Shown one piece after another: positions 1 to 12,242 of a DNA stretch of 64,000 bases. The first letter of the stretch is position 1. Each line of letters starts with the position of its first letter. The position numbers and the translations under genes were made by a program. The DNA is from Austropuccinia psidii (Eukaryota > Basidiomycota > Pucciniomycetes > Pucciniales > Sphaerophragmiaceae). The stretch is from the NCBI GenBank assembly GCA_023105745.1, contig JALGQZ010000013.1, positions 23,322,605 through 23,386,604 on the forward strand, in the 5' to 3' direction. The notes under the pieces are model-generated. The model made no database searches and was not told the DNA's origin. It saw only the letters and a list, made by a program, of their open reading frames with translations.

Positions 1-2
1 TT

Positions 3-2000
3 GATGCTTGTGGAGAAGGACTAGGTGCTGCACTTCACCAAACACAAATTATCAATGATAAACCAGTGGAAGGACCAATTTGTTTCATTTCAAGGCAGAT
101 AAAGCCAACAGAAGCAAGGTATGGAGCAAGCCAAATGGAATGCTTATGCCTAGTGTGGGCTTTAGAAAAGCTGCATTATTATTTGGATGGCACAGTATTT
201 GATGTAATCACAGACTGTAATGCTGTGAAATCACTCTTAAATATGAAGACTCCAAATAGACACATGCTGAGATGGCAAATTGCTATCCAAGAATATAGAG
301 GAAATATGACTATTGTTCATAAATCTGGAAATATTCATAAAAATGCAGATGGTCTTAGCAGATGGGCTCTAGCAAATACCCCTGACAATCCAGCATGGGT
401 ACCACAAGAAGAGCACCATATAGAAGGAATATGTGTTACAGACATTGGCACAGAATTCTTTAACCAAGTTAAAGAAAGCTATAAGACAGACAAAAATTGC
501 CATATCCTAAGCCAACTTCTGATGAAAGACTGCAAAGATCCATCACTTTCATCAAAACTAGATGAAATATGGAAAAAGGCATATGATGAAGGAAGATTTC
601 ACCTCCTTGATGGAATCCTTTACCATAGAACAAAACACACATGTGTTATGGCCTTAACAGATAGAACACTAATAAACACTATTTTACATGAGTGTCATGA
701 TAGTGTTGCATCTGGACATCTCTCAGAAGATAGGACACTAGAGAGGGTGAAAACCTGCTCTTGGTGGCCAAATTGGAAGAAAGATGTTGCAGAGTACTGC
801 CAAACCTGTGACAGATGTCAAAAAGCCAACAGAGCCACAGGAAAGAAATTTGGAATGATGATCCAAATCCAAGAACCAAAATCCCCATGAGAAATAGTTC
901 ATATGGATTGGGTAACAGCCTTACCTCCAGGAGGAGACAGGAGTTATAATGCATGTCTAGTGTTAGTTGACAGGTACAGTAAAACTCCCATGTTCTTACC
1001 ATGTCATAAAGATGACACAGCTATGGATACAGCCATAATGATATGGAATAAAATCATTAGCCACACAGGCTTATTCCAAAATATTATAAGTGACAGAGAC
1101 CCAAAGTTCACTTCAGCATTATGGACAAACCTCCATAACTTGTTTGGGACAAAGTTATCATTCTCAACAGCTTATCATCCTCAAACTGATGGTTTAGCAG
1201 AAAGAATGATACAGACCCTAGAGGATATGATCAGAAGATTCTGTGCTTATGGGCTAGAATTCAAAGATTCTGATGGTTTTACCCATGATTGGTGTACACT
1301 AATACCAGCACTTGAACTGGCATATAAGACATCAATCCATTCTTCTACTGGCAAAACACCAGCAATGCTAGAGAAAGGTTGGAATCCAAGACTTCCTTAT
1401 GACACCCTCAAAAAGGACTTAGTGGATATACATCCAACAGCAAGCAGTTTCAAGATAATGCTTGACAAAGCAAGACACCATGCAAACAGATGCATGCAAG
1501 ATTCTTTTAAATATGCAAAAGAAAGATGGGATAAAAGTCATAAACCACCTGACTTCAAAATAGGGGACTTGGTTTTAGTATCAACCCTTAATTTCAATAA
1601 CATAAAAGGCCCAAAGAAATTGAAAGATTCCTTTGCAGGACCATTTATGATAAAAGCACTTCATGGACCCAATGCTGTGCAATTAGAACTCACAGGTGAA
1701 CTAATGAACAAACACCCAACTTTCCCTGTAAGTCTGATAAAACCTTACAGTTCAAGTGACAAAGAGTTATTTCCACTAAGAAATAAACCCCCACTTGAAA
1801 TTCCCCCCTTGGAAGAAGGAGAGGAAAAGAAAATAGTAAAAGTCCTTAAAGAAAGAAGGACAAGAAACAAAAAAGAAAGGGAATACCTTGTGAGGTATAG
1901 AAATTCTACTCAAGAAGATGAATGGCTACTTGAGAAAGATATAACAAATGCTGATAAGTTACTAAGAAGGTTCAGACATGAGAGAAAACCTGAAAAATAA
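3..2000 (+). pseudogene. pol: Ty3/gypsy element A, 3' part of pol (RNase H, integrase, chromodomain), one in-frame stop
   Basis: This is the end of a retrotransposon polyprotein, read in one frame and cut by the window's left edge. It begins inside RNase H ([13 protein letters not shown] at 3-41, [12 protein letters not shown] at about 105-140). It continues through the HHCC integrase finger (HECHDS, then CQTCDRCQK, about 690-830). The integrase core keeps its acidic triad: Asp 906-908 in HMDWV, Asp 1092-1094 in SDRDPKF and Glu 1200-1202 in AERMIQ. A chromodomain-like tail (REYLVRY, EDEWLLEKDI) lies at about 1850-1960, typical of chromoviruses. The frame is broken once, at TGA 888-890, where the sister element B has a Trp codon (CCTTGG), and resumes at once. 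The natural stop is TAA 1998-2000. Reverse transcriptase, protease and gag lie outside the window. Its 3' LTR follows 117 bp later. Confidence 0.93.
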
Positions 2001-2105
2001 AAAGTTAAGCATTATTGAGCTTCAAGACTAACAAAGTCTATTGAAGAGGTAGGACAGTGGATGATACCCTAATCACATATATCAGATTGTGGTACAATCT
2101 TTTTT

Positions 2106-2117
2106 GGTGGTAGGGAA
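2106..2117 (+). other. Polypurine tract of element A
   Basis: GGTGGTAGGGAA follows a T run and directly precedes the LTR's TGTGAGCC start. An almost identical GGTGGGAGGGAA precedes the 3' LTR of element B at 62231-62242. Position and composition fit the plus-strand priming site. Confidence 0.75.
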
Positions 2118-4144
2118 TGTGAGCCTTTGAGATATGACCACATACCCAATAAGGTCACAAAAAGGATTAATAATAATTATACCTTTAATATAATTATATT
2201 AAAAATTAATTAGAATAATTATACACTAAAAATAATTACTCAAATATACAAAAAATACCATAAATTGGTACTAAAATTGGTTTAACTTAAAAAACAATGA
2301 ATGAACATGTGAAATAAATTATACCATTGGATTCCCCATGGAGAAATACACATATACCACTTTTATGGCATATCTGTAAAGTCAATATTTAAGGAATTAT
2401 AAGGTATAATACCTTATAAAAACCATAAAACCTTATTTATCTCAGAAACTAATGAAACAACATGTGAAATGAATTGTACCAGTGGATTCCCCACAAAAAT
2501 CCACATATAAAACAATTAATAAGCTAATTCCCAAAATCAATACTTAAGGAATTATCCTGAATATATGCACTTTTTTGGTCAACGCATATATTCAGTGATC
2601 ATAGCTAATATCTTCTAAAATATACATGATAGAATGATGAACCAAAAATAAAGTTACCACGTAATTACTGTAAGAACACAGATATGAACTTTATTTTACA
2701 AGTTATAAACAAGGTTAAAACCTATGATGAAATATTGATAAAAATCAACAGAGCTGTTGACCACTTTGTTGTGAAAGTGCTCCAAACTTAAAAAAAAGTA
2801 CACAGTTGGATCCTACTAGTTCATTCGTGAAGAATGATGTAATTTTTATTATTAAATTCAGGGTATAACCCCCTGAAATCAAGGTTTGAAGTTTAAAATA
2901 TTGAATTTCGACAGAAAAGATGAGTTACAAGAAAAATCATCAAAATTAGAGTTTTGATTATGTAATGAAAAGCTCTTGGCAGCATAATAAGGTTATGTCA
3001 GGCTATCAGAATTCACTCTCTGAATTGCTGTAGCGTGAAAACCTTAAAAGTTATTGAGGTTCAAAGTTTGAGCTTAAATTGAGCTGTTATGATCACATAC
3101 TGTAACCTTAAATTAAGTTTAACAGTCTTAATAGTGATAAAATTGGTGAATACTATTAGTTTATGATTAAAACTAATAAAATCCACGAAATTTGGGGTTC
3201 TGCCAAGCCTCTGATGTCATCACACTTAGAGTTACAGTGATAACTCTAAATAATGGTGCAATAATGATGTAATATGGTTTGATCATGATGTAATCACCCT
3301 CAAACCTTAAAATATTGATCAATTCCAGTGGATATGATCAGTACACGTCTACTAGAAGCCTGTTGGACTCTAGGAGGGAGGTATTTACTATAAATAGAGC
3401 TCTTTTTACTCTGTTTTCCCCTCAGACGCATCAAAAACATTAAATCAATTAAATCAAAGGTAATTTCTTTATTCTTTATATATAAAACTGTTATATTATT
3501 AAAGACCAAAGACCACCTTGCTATAATCATCTATTTTGACGTGATTAAATCATTTATTTAATTGTTTTTGTTAAAAATCTCTCTAAAAACTCATTTCCAC
3601 GTAAAATCAAGAAATTTAGTAATTTTCTTTATTTTTTATTGTAAATACAATTTGAAAAAGTTGTATTATATTCTTTTGGCGTAAAATATCTCAAAATTAT
3701 TATTTTAAGTGTTAAAAGTAGGTTATTTCATCTTATTATAATAATTTCTCTCTTATTATTACTCTTAATAATTTCTTAATTAATATAAATAGTATTTATA
3801 TTAATATATAACTTTAATATTAGTAATATTATTGTTATTAATTGTCTTTTATTTATAAAAAACAATTTTTTACGCCTTTATTATTTGTTGGTAACAATAA
3901 TAAAGAGCTTTATAATATATTAATTATTTTATATTAATATATTATTTATAATATTATAATTTCATATAATATTAATTATATTATTATATTTATTTAATAA
4001 TATAATATTTTTACGCCATAATAATAATAATTCTTTATTATTATTATTATTTTAATCTTATTTATTTTAATTATAAGGACATTCAGAGTACAATAAGTAA
4101 TAAATTAGTAATTTTTACTTATTGTTTCATAGTCAAACCTTACA
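2118..4144 (+). repeat. 3' LTR of element A (2027 bp)
   Basis: It begins TGTGAGCC and ends CTTACA, the usual TG...CA form. It matches the solo LTR at 38853-45347 over its whole length once the inserted DNA element is removed, at roughly 85% by eye. The match fixes both ends: after the shared end AGTCAAACCTTACA the two copies diverge at once. The last 700 bp are extremely AT-rich with long TATTAAT tracts. A likely transcription region is the conserved TACTATAAATAGAGCT at about 3388-3403. The start of the LTR also resembles family B, so A and B are related lineages. Confidence 0.9.
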
Positions 4145-4154
4145 TCTGGGATAC

Positions 4155-7100
4155 TGTCACAACCATGGGAAATAACCACCCCCAATGGTGTTTTATGTCC
4201 ACTGGCTGTCATAACCATTCTATGGCCAATTGTCCATTTTTGGTCCTCTGTGGCCCCTTGAGATCACACTCACTTCATGGTCCAATTCAGGCCTTGCAAG
4301 GTCACATCCTTGCTTCAGCCCTCCTGGATCCCCCTTATCAATTTTATATCCTGCCTACAGCCCTCCTGGGTCCCTCTTATCGATTTTGGAAACAAGAACC
4401 TTGCCAGCCTCCAATGAGCATATGGCTCCTTTCAATAGCACCAGGCCTTATTTCAGCCTTGAGCTATATTATACATAACCGAATAGGCCACAATAGATAT
4501 GAAATCAACTTTTAAGCTATTCATACCCATATACTCAAAAATAATCATTTTTTATTAAAGAAAAAATGAGTAGCTTTTTTGTAAGTAAGTCCATGGATTC
4601 AAGGCCAGAGTTGTATTCTACACAAAAAATTGATCTAGGGTAGCTCCATAGAGTTAATGAAATTAAACTAATTCTATGAGATGTTAATATCAAAGATAAT
4701 ACAATACCACATCATCAATACCACATTAAATAATTGTGAAAATTTCTCTTTTTCTCAATTTCATTCCAAAATAATAGGAATGTGAGAAATCCCATTTCAC
4801 ATATACACTAAAATTAGTGTTATGCATGTTTGCGGTACTTAAATTACAGTATTCCTACATACAGGTTTGGTACACCAATACTGGATATCAGTCTTTGAGC
4901 CTGAATTACTGTTTTTGATGTGAAAATAGCTAAGGGGGGCAAAAGACATTGAAGAAAGCCAGGGTACTCAACTTCTGAGGCCTCCAAGGCTTGGATATAT
5001 CTAAAGTGTAAATACATGGCTGATTTTGTCCCATTTAGTCTGTTAAAGCCTTTTGAGAACCTGGTTACCAAGTGAAAGTCCCATTAAATCATTAGGAAAT
5101 AGCAAAGAAGCTGCTATTTTGATGTGACAAGGAGGTAAAGAGCAACCTTGACTCCTGAAAACATGTGAATTACTAATAATATTCCATGGATAACCCTTGA
5201 AAGATTAATAAAAACCCTTTTTGGACTAGAATCCATATTCTTAGCCCATGGAAACCAGCTATTACTGTGCTATTTGCTTTTCTACATAGAAATAGGGTAA
5301 AAACTTCAAAAATTCATTCAAAATATGATTTTAAATTATACCTTCTTAATATTTCAGGACCAATGGACAGATTAATAATCCATATAAAGACAAAAATAAT
5401 CATTACTTCATAATTCAAATTAAAGATTTTACTTCCAGTCATTTTTGATTATTTCACATGAAACACTGACTCTTCAAAAATTCACAGAAAATATGGTGTG
5501 TGATGAAATTTCCAATAACATTGATAAATTTGTGAAATTGATATTTCTATTGAAATAAAAGAAGATTTACTGTTTTTACTCCTTTAATTCTTAACCATAA
5601 ATGGGTTGGTAGTCATGCAAAATGACTTAATTAAGTAATTATGATGATCTTATATGACAACAGATGATGCAATCAATAATCCAAAAAGGATAATTGGTTT
5701 CTCACTCCTTGGGCTTTCAGGTTTCTCTATTTCAGGCCTCTGTGAGCTTCTTTTGACTTCAAAGAGTCTTCCTCTTGCTGTTTTTTCCAAATCATCTTAT
5801 TATTCAATCATATCTTTAGTACCAACATGTAAGTATTAGTTATGTTATTTTCTTGAATCTTTTCTATCTTTCCAAATCACTTCAAAAGACATGAAATCAT
5901 AGAAATATACTATTTCCAATGGTATTTAGCTATTATATTGTTGTTTTCTTGTTAGAAAGCATTTTTTATTATTTAAATCCACAATTAATCTGTACAATCC
6001 CTCTACCCATTCATTAGAAGGTATTATTGGAGTAAGAGTGAGTCTTTTACTCAATTCTTGAAGTATTTCTCTAGTAATATTTTTATTCAAGAATCATCAC
6101 TATATTTTTGCTTTGAAAAGATAATCATACATTAAAATAGTTTTATTATTAATACTTCTTGTAATTGATTCTAGTAAACCATTACAGTTTACTGTTATAA
6201 TCCCTAGTAGTGTATGGCAAGTAAAAGAATTAATTTATTTATTAATTATTTTGTTGTGGTTATAATAAATTTATTCAGTATATTTCATAGGAAAAGTAAT
6301 AGTACTCTTGATTTATAGTGAGATTATCAACAGTTTCATAGACACATCTTACACCTGACTTCTTGAAAAGGTGGGTTTATGTCCAAGTGGCCTTTTGGGC
6401 CATATAGGCCCTCTAAAGATCATGCTCTGTAGTACATATGTTTTTCTCTGTGCTGCATAAATCATGGCCCATGGTCTGTAGACCCCTCCTGGGCCCTTTT
6501 GGACTAAATTCCCCACCTTCTTCAAGGCCAAAATGGCCATAAAACAGTATTTCTGTACTCAAACTCATGAAGTGGCCTCTAGAAGTCACCATAGACCACC
6601 AATCACTTTTCCCAACCCTTTCTTCTCAATATAAGGGGAACCTTCCCCAAAATTTGGAAAAAATCCCTGCAGGACATTCATAAATGCAATATATGGTATT
6701 ATATACCATTATGCACCATTTTTCCTTAGCAATGAAATGTTGAAAATTCCAAGGCCTGATTCTTACATTGAAAGATAATTAAGAGGTTTACCAACCCAGT
6801 GTCCAAGGAAGGTATTGAGGGACACAAGCTTACAATCCATGGGTGGTAATTGGAGGACCATTAAAGCACACCAGCCATCTTTCCCCTTGAGGTGTTGGTT
6901 ATTTCACTTGAGAAGTATTCCCCCAAGGAAACACTGGAAAAGTATTTACAAGAGGAATTTCAAGAGTTTGTCATTTCATACCAGTTTTCAAGGAATCAAA
7001 TCCCAATACTTCCTTGGAAACTCAATTCATCTATAAAGGCTGCACTTAAACAACTTATATGGAATTGACACTGTTGGTCCATGTAATTACATACTGTGGG

Positions 7101-7633
7101 CGTTTCAAAACACCAAGTTAATTTTTCAATATGGTCAAGGTATTTGCAAAATCAAATCAATGCAGCTTTCCACCATTCATACATCTGGGTTTCCAACCCT
7201 CAATGATTAGTACATCAACCTTTTACATATACTGGCCAATCTTTAATCTCCTGGGGAATTTTTCCCCAGTTAATTATTCTATTGGATTTGTTTTTATTAT
7301 TATTATTTGTTCAATTTTGAAATTGAATACTGATATTCTTAAGTCAATCTTTTGCTCTTTTCTTTGCCTGTCAGTAGTGGTTGGTGGTCATATCCTGTAC
7401 TAATTCCATTGTTCCTTCTTATAGGTTGAAACAGTGAATAAAGTACTGACTTTGTTGGCTCTTTGGCCATTGGCTTTGTTTCTTCTTATCTCTACATATT
7501 TGTACTTATGCTCTTTTCATATTAAATAGATATATCCCTCTTTTATCTCTGTGATTATTTGAAGTCTTCCAAGTTAGTTCCCTTATTCCTGAGTGCCAGG
7601 AAACTCTTGTCATTTTCAAGAGAACCTGTGACA
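4155..7633 (+). repeat. Family C solo LTR, split by a nested B LTR
   Basis: It starts TGTCACAACCATG and ends CCTGTGACA, the same ends as the solo LTR at 32448-33939. Removing the inserted 4451-6353 segment leaves about 1.58 kb. Shared blocks include the TTCCCCAGTTAATTA region near 7261-7275 and the GCAGGTTGAAACAGTG-like block near 7424-7435. The flanks (GATAC before, AAAAA after) do not match, so the TSD is lost or one junction was rearranged. Only ten bases separate it from the element A LTR. Confidence 0.75.
4451..6353 (+). repeat. Diverged family B solo LTR nested in the C LTR
   Basis: About 1.9 kb resembling the LTRs at 53778-55700 and 62243 onward. Landmarks in the same order are CCATGGATTCAAGGCCAGA (4592-4610), a GGGTAGCTCCATAGAG block, ATACCACATCATCAATACC (4705-4723) and the terminal CACATCTTACA. 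The flanks CCTTA (4446-4450) and CCTGA (6354-6358) match at four of five bases, as expected for an old TSD. The 61-aa ORF at 5654-5839 is LTR sequence, not a gene. Confidence 0.8.
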
Positions 7634-8530
7634 AAAAATTTGGACAAAAACTAGTTTTGCTAAAATTTCAAATGAAACTTATAACTTTGAGAAAGAAATA
7701 TTTCTTTTGAAATCAAAGAATATTTCAATTGTTAAGTCTCTTATTTCTCAGCCATGAATGGGTTTGTAGCCACGTAAAATAACTTTATGAGGTAATTATC
7801 ATAATATTACATGACAACATGTATTGTAATCCTTAATATAAATAAGCTAATAATTCTTCAGTAATCTACATAACATGCCTATGGAAGCTTTTATACACTC
7901 AAAATGAGCCTACTGTTACTTTTTTCTCCAGAATTCATCATTCTCATTTAGATAAATAATCAAATCTTCAGTATAATATGTAGGTATTAGTTATCAAACA
8001 CTCTTAGGAATTTTTACTTTTCAAGCCCAACCATAAATATTTGAGAATTAAGTAATATTTCTATTTGCAATATCATTTTAAATATAAATGCTGTAGCACT
8101 GCTTTATATTAATCTTTAACTCTTTAAATCCACAAATAATCCATCAAATCACTTTTCAAAATCCTTTCAAGGTTTTGTTGGAGAACTCCCAAGTGACCTA
8201 TTCAGTTCTTGAAGTTTTTTCTCTAATTTCTGTAGTTTTTCTGAAGAATTTATAATAATCAATCTTTCAAAACATGATTATTGATTAAAATAAATCAATA
8301 TTATTTTACTAGGAAAGTTTATCATTAGAACTTCTTTTGGTTGATTCTAGTATAAAACTACTTCTTACTGGTATAATCACTAGTAGTGTATGAAAAGTAA
8401 GAGAGATAGGTAATCAGTTAATTACTTATTTTTGGTTATGATAAATTTATCTTATCATATTTGATAATAAAAGTAATCTTGCCCTTGAATAATGATAATA
8501 TTATCAAGATTTTCATACAAAGATCTCACA
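7634..8530 (+). repeat. 3' half of another family B LTR
   Basis: Aligns to the last roughly 870 bp of the B LTR. Landmarks are ATAACTTTGAGAAA, CCATGAATGGGTTTGTAG (compare CCATAAATGGGTTGGTAG), ACATGACAACA, and the end at CTCACA (CTTACA in better copies). Its 5' half is not seen next to the C LTR, so a deletion or a larger nested history is implied. Confidence 0.7.
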
Positions 8531-9169
8531 ATATGTGAGGAGAATGCAGTGGAAGGCTTTCCTGCATGACTTTGATAGCTTTAAGTATGAATTAAAATGG
8601 TTTTTAATAAGGAAGCAAATATATCCACTAATGGGAATTCTGGAGTAAATGTGGGAGTTGAGGAAGGGAAGTCAGATTGATAATACCAATGTAGAATGGG
8701 GAGTAATTCATTTTGACTGCTAAGTCCTTTGATGAATTTTTGAGGTATGAGGAATGGTATATTTAGTTAAATCAAATTAATAATTGGATTGAATTTTGGA
8801 TGGGGAAATATACTATAGAGGGTATTTGGATCCAAACACAAGGTTTCTTACATATTCCTCATTTGATAGTTAATGTCAATATATTTTAATGCAATATAAC
8901 AAATTCATCATTTGTACAGAAAATGTGCATGATACCACAAAAGTTGCCTCTTGAGAAGGTTGGAAAATCTAAACAAATATAAAATGTTTTAGAACATGTC
9001 AAATAATTTCCAAAGGTATGTGGTATTAGAGAGGAATATATACCAAGAAAGTAACGTTGTGAAGAATTATTTTCACCCTTAAGTCTTATATATTAATAAG
9101 TGAAAAGCTCATTCCCTTCATGAGATGAATCTGAGTCTGTAATAGCTCTACACAAAAATAGATGGTTTG
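8531..9169. other. Unassigned AT-rich sequence
   Basis: No open frame, known repeat end or RNA signature was recognised. The last five bases, GTTTG (9165-9169), are the left TSD of the following solo LTR. Confidence 0.5.
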
Positions 9170-10586
9170 TGTCAGCCTGTGACTCAAAACCAGAACACGA
9201 GCATTATTGCCAGAATACCATAAACCAATGGTAGAGCAAAATACCACCAAGACATGGAGCTGATCCAAAAAAAGCTCAAAATGTATAAAAGGGAAGAGGA
9301 AACTCACCTCTTCCCAAATATGCAAGTCCCATAATCATAGGACAAAGAATGACAAAGTGATTTAAGCTCAAAGCAGTTTGTGAGCATAAACCTTAATTTT
9401 CACCTCTTAGCTAAAATCCAGAGAAAGAGACTGAACCCCATCAAATGGGTATTCAGATTAAGTCTCTCAATCAGGGCTATTCAATGATACTAGCAAAATT
9501 GAGCTAGCACCAAAACTATAGAAGTTATGGACAAAATAATGTCAAATAAGGGTGAATAAAATATTCACCTCTCATCCAACCTCTACAGCTTCAGTGTGAG
9601 ATACTTAAAGTGGGGTATCTTTGGAAAGAGAACAATTAGGGCTATCTGATGGTGCCATCCATCTCTCCATATCTCATCTAGAGCAAAAGTCATGGGGCAA
9701 ACAAGCTCCATACAGATTTTGAGATAATCATATATCTCAACAACTAAAATTAAACATGGCATAACTTTGCCATATTTAATGTCAACCATACCAAATGAGG
9801 TACCATTGTCTATATTGCATCAAGTACTAAACCATGAAAAAGCTTTGATCTCAATATTATAGAAACTGACAAAGTTATATCAGTTTTGAGGTCAAAATCC
9901 CACATTTAGACCAATACAGCTTTACTCTGGGATACTATCCCACAAATATGATTATGAGGTTCAAATAGACAAAGAAGCTTGTTTATACTTCAATACCTCC
10001 TACTTCAGTCAAATAAGGGGGTCCATACAGGTTCTGTACAGCTTCTGACACATCAGAAGCACCAGAACACACCTGTAAACTACATTGGTGAAACTTTCTC
10101 CCTGTATTGGGTAAAAATGACAACTTGTGGTTCTAAAACCACATTTCCACCCAATACCAGTCTGTATTGAGTGTGTAGAACCACAAACCAGCCCACAGTA
10201 GTGAAACGTTTCACTCTGTAGTCATGTGCAGAGGAAAGCAACCTCCCACTACCCCAGAACAAGCTAAAAGGAGGCCTTTCCTCACCAGAAGGCCAATCAA
10301 TCATCCTTTTCTAAATATTCTTAAGTGGTATAGCTTCTTAAAGAATTGGTACCCTTATAATTAAACAGGTATAATTATAATTTCAACTATTTTAGGGTTT
10401 ATTATTATAAACCAACAGATAAACACTGCACCCAGGGCTATCAATAGCACTCACCATCACTAAATTCTTTTAGTAGAGCCCTTTTAACCATCTACTCACT
10501 TAATCATCATCATTATTTTCGTGTCACACTAATAGTTATAGCTTTTTATTATCATTGTACAGCTATACCATAGAGTCACCCTGAAA
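9170..10586 (+). repeat. Family D solo LTR (1417 bp) with perfect TSD
   Basis: Begins TGTCAGCCTGTGACTC and ends CACCCTGAAA, matching both LTRs of element D (16199-17613 and 24464-25875). It is flanked by identical GTTTG at 9165-9169 and 10587-10591. The unit is therefore a clean insertion later reduced to one LTR by LTR-LTR recombination. Small ORFs on both strands inside it (for example 9979-10170) are incidental. Confidence 0.93.
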
Positions 10587-10591
10587 GTTTG

Positions 10592-11889
10592 GATCAATTT
10601 GTTGCATTGAAAGCCTGGGGACATATTATTCAACAAAGATAGTACTTATTTCTTTTTGTAAGGACTATCAATCATATCCAATTAGCATTCATTTTTGGTA
10701 TCAAAATCCTGGGCATCTATTAATCACAAAATATATAATTGAAAAATTCAGTTATGTTTACACAAAAAATGTAATTGAACAGGGCTGATTGATTATAAAT
10801 TTCAGTTAGCTATTCCAACACAACTGATGAAATAAAAATTGTAATTTTCAGCTAAGTTTTGTGACAAATGTAACTGAGCATGACTAATCAGATAAGGATG
10901 TCCAGTCCTTCTCAACAACAATTAAGGAGCTGGTAGTCAATGGCTTTGAGAAAGTCTCACAACAGACCATGTTTTTTGCTGAGGTGGTAAGCCGCTTGGC
11001 CTTCCAGAGAGGGTGAGGTTTGGCTAAGATTGGTGCATTGATAGGTGCATCAGCCAAATCTTTCCTACTTTGAACAAGGAAAGCATGAAAAGATTACATC
11101 GTGATTGCCCAATAGCCTCAAGGAGATGGGCTTCATACTCCTAATAACTGTAAACCGGAATGTGGAAGGAGTCAATGAGGCACAGTTATCGCCTCATTGA
11201 CTATTAAAATCTTTTTACTTAAAGCATCTCCAGGTGTGCTTCTCTTAATTTCTGTTTCTGTCAAGTAAATATATAAGATTGTAATATACCTTCATGTTTA
11301 TATTTGTTTATACTGTGTATTAATATTTGATTAAATACCACAGCTGATTAGTTGATTTTCCATTGTCATTGTATCACTTCAATAGTAGGTCTGAATTTGC
11401 TTTACACCTCTATGTACATCTTTATCTATTTATCTCTTTGTGTATTTATTCTTTGTATTAATGAAATCCAAACGTTTAGTTCCAAAAATTTTACATTTTC
11501 AACCTGGGTTATTTTTTAATCTTGTTCCCACAGGAGAGCGAACAAAAAATACCTAGAAGGAAATTTTGAGCTAAATGAGTGTAATTCCGTCACACTTGTG
11601 TGGAAGTGAGACTCTCTGTCCCATAGCTTTCTGCAATTCATCAAACTTTTTTGTTTGAAAATGGCTCTGCAGTATGGAGACCCAAGCATGATAATTTGAA
11701 AGGAATAATTAAGAATTACTGTAGTCAGCTAGGATAACACTTTGATTGGAACACAACCAGGAGTATCCTCCCTTGTGTTCTTACAGATATTGAAACAATC
11801 TCCTCAACAAAAAGGTTAATAAATCTTCGTCACAGGAAAATCTGGGGAAAAGGATCCAAGGAAGCTGGAAATATAGCTACAGTATCAGA
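10592..11889. other. Intergenic region upstream of the 12.2 kb gene
   Basis: No convincing ORF. Up to about 10.9 kb it is AT-rich. From about 10.9 to 11.25 kb complexity and GC rise, with inverted repeats including the hairpin at 11170-11202. CpG dinucleotides reappear here (about 11100, 11156, 11191), unlike the retroelements on either side. It may contain the promoter or 5' leader of the gene at 12243, but I recognise no specific site. Confidence 0.4.
11170..11202. other. Perfect 12-bp hairpin with 9-nt loop
   Basis: AGTCAATGAGGC, loop ACAGTTATC, GCCTCATTGACT. It is followed by an AT-rich stretch with a T5 run. It lies in a short higher-GC segment with other inverted repeats (TTTGGCT ... 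AGCCAAA near 11031-11064). A structured small RNA is possible, but no known RNA family was recognised. Confidence 0.4.
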
Positions 11890-12242
11890 TCGGACTATTC
11901 TTGAATTAATAAGTTTTGAATTCACAAGTCTTAGTTTCTTTCGGCGCTGAAACACAGTCAAACTTGTATTTTGACTTTTTCGTCGAATTTTCTTCATTCT
12001 TGGAACCTATGAAGTGTTTGCGAAAAGAAGAGATAATGAAAATTGAAAATCTCCCTCAGTTTCCTCAAATCTCAACCTCAAATAACTGTAAGCTGGGTTT
12101 CCCCATAAGATTCAACAGACACACGTGGTTCGCTACTCATAACCCACAGATTTTTCTCCTAAAATTATTTATTGCAAACTTGAAAACAACTACAGAATTT
12201 ATTGTAATCTCCCCGGCTATCCTTAAGTTTTGTTTGAGGAAA

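Noticed and set aside
4165..4515. 116-codon ORF with a Pro/Ser-rich protein
   Set aside because: Lies in the family C LTR and runs into the nested B LTR; the imperfect repeats are LTR sequence.
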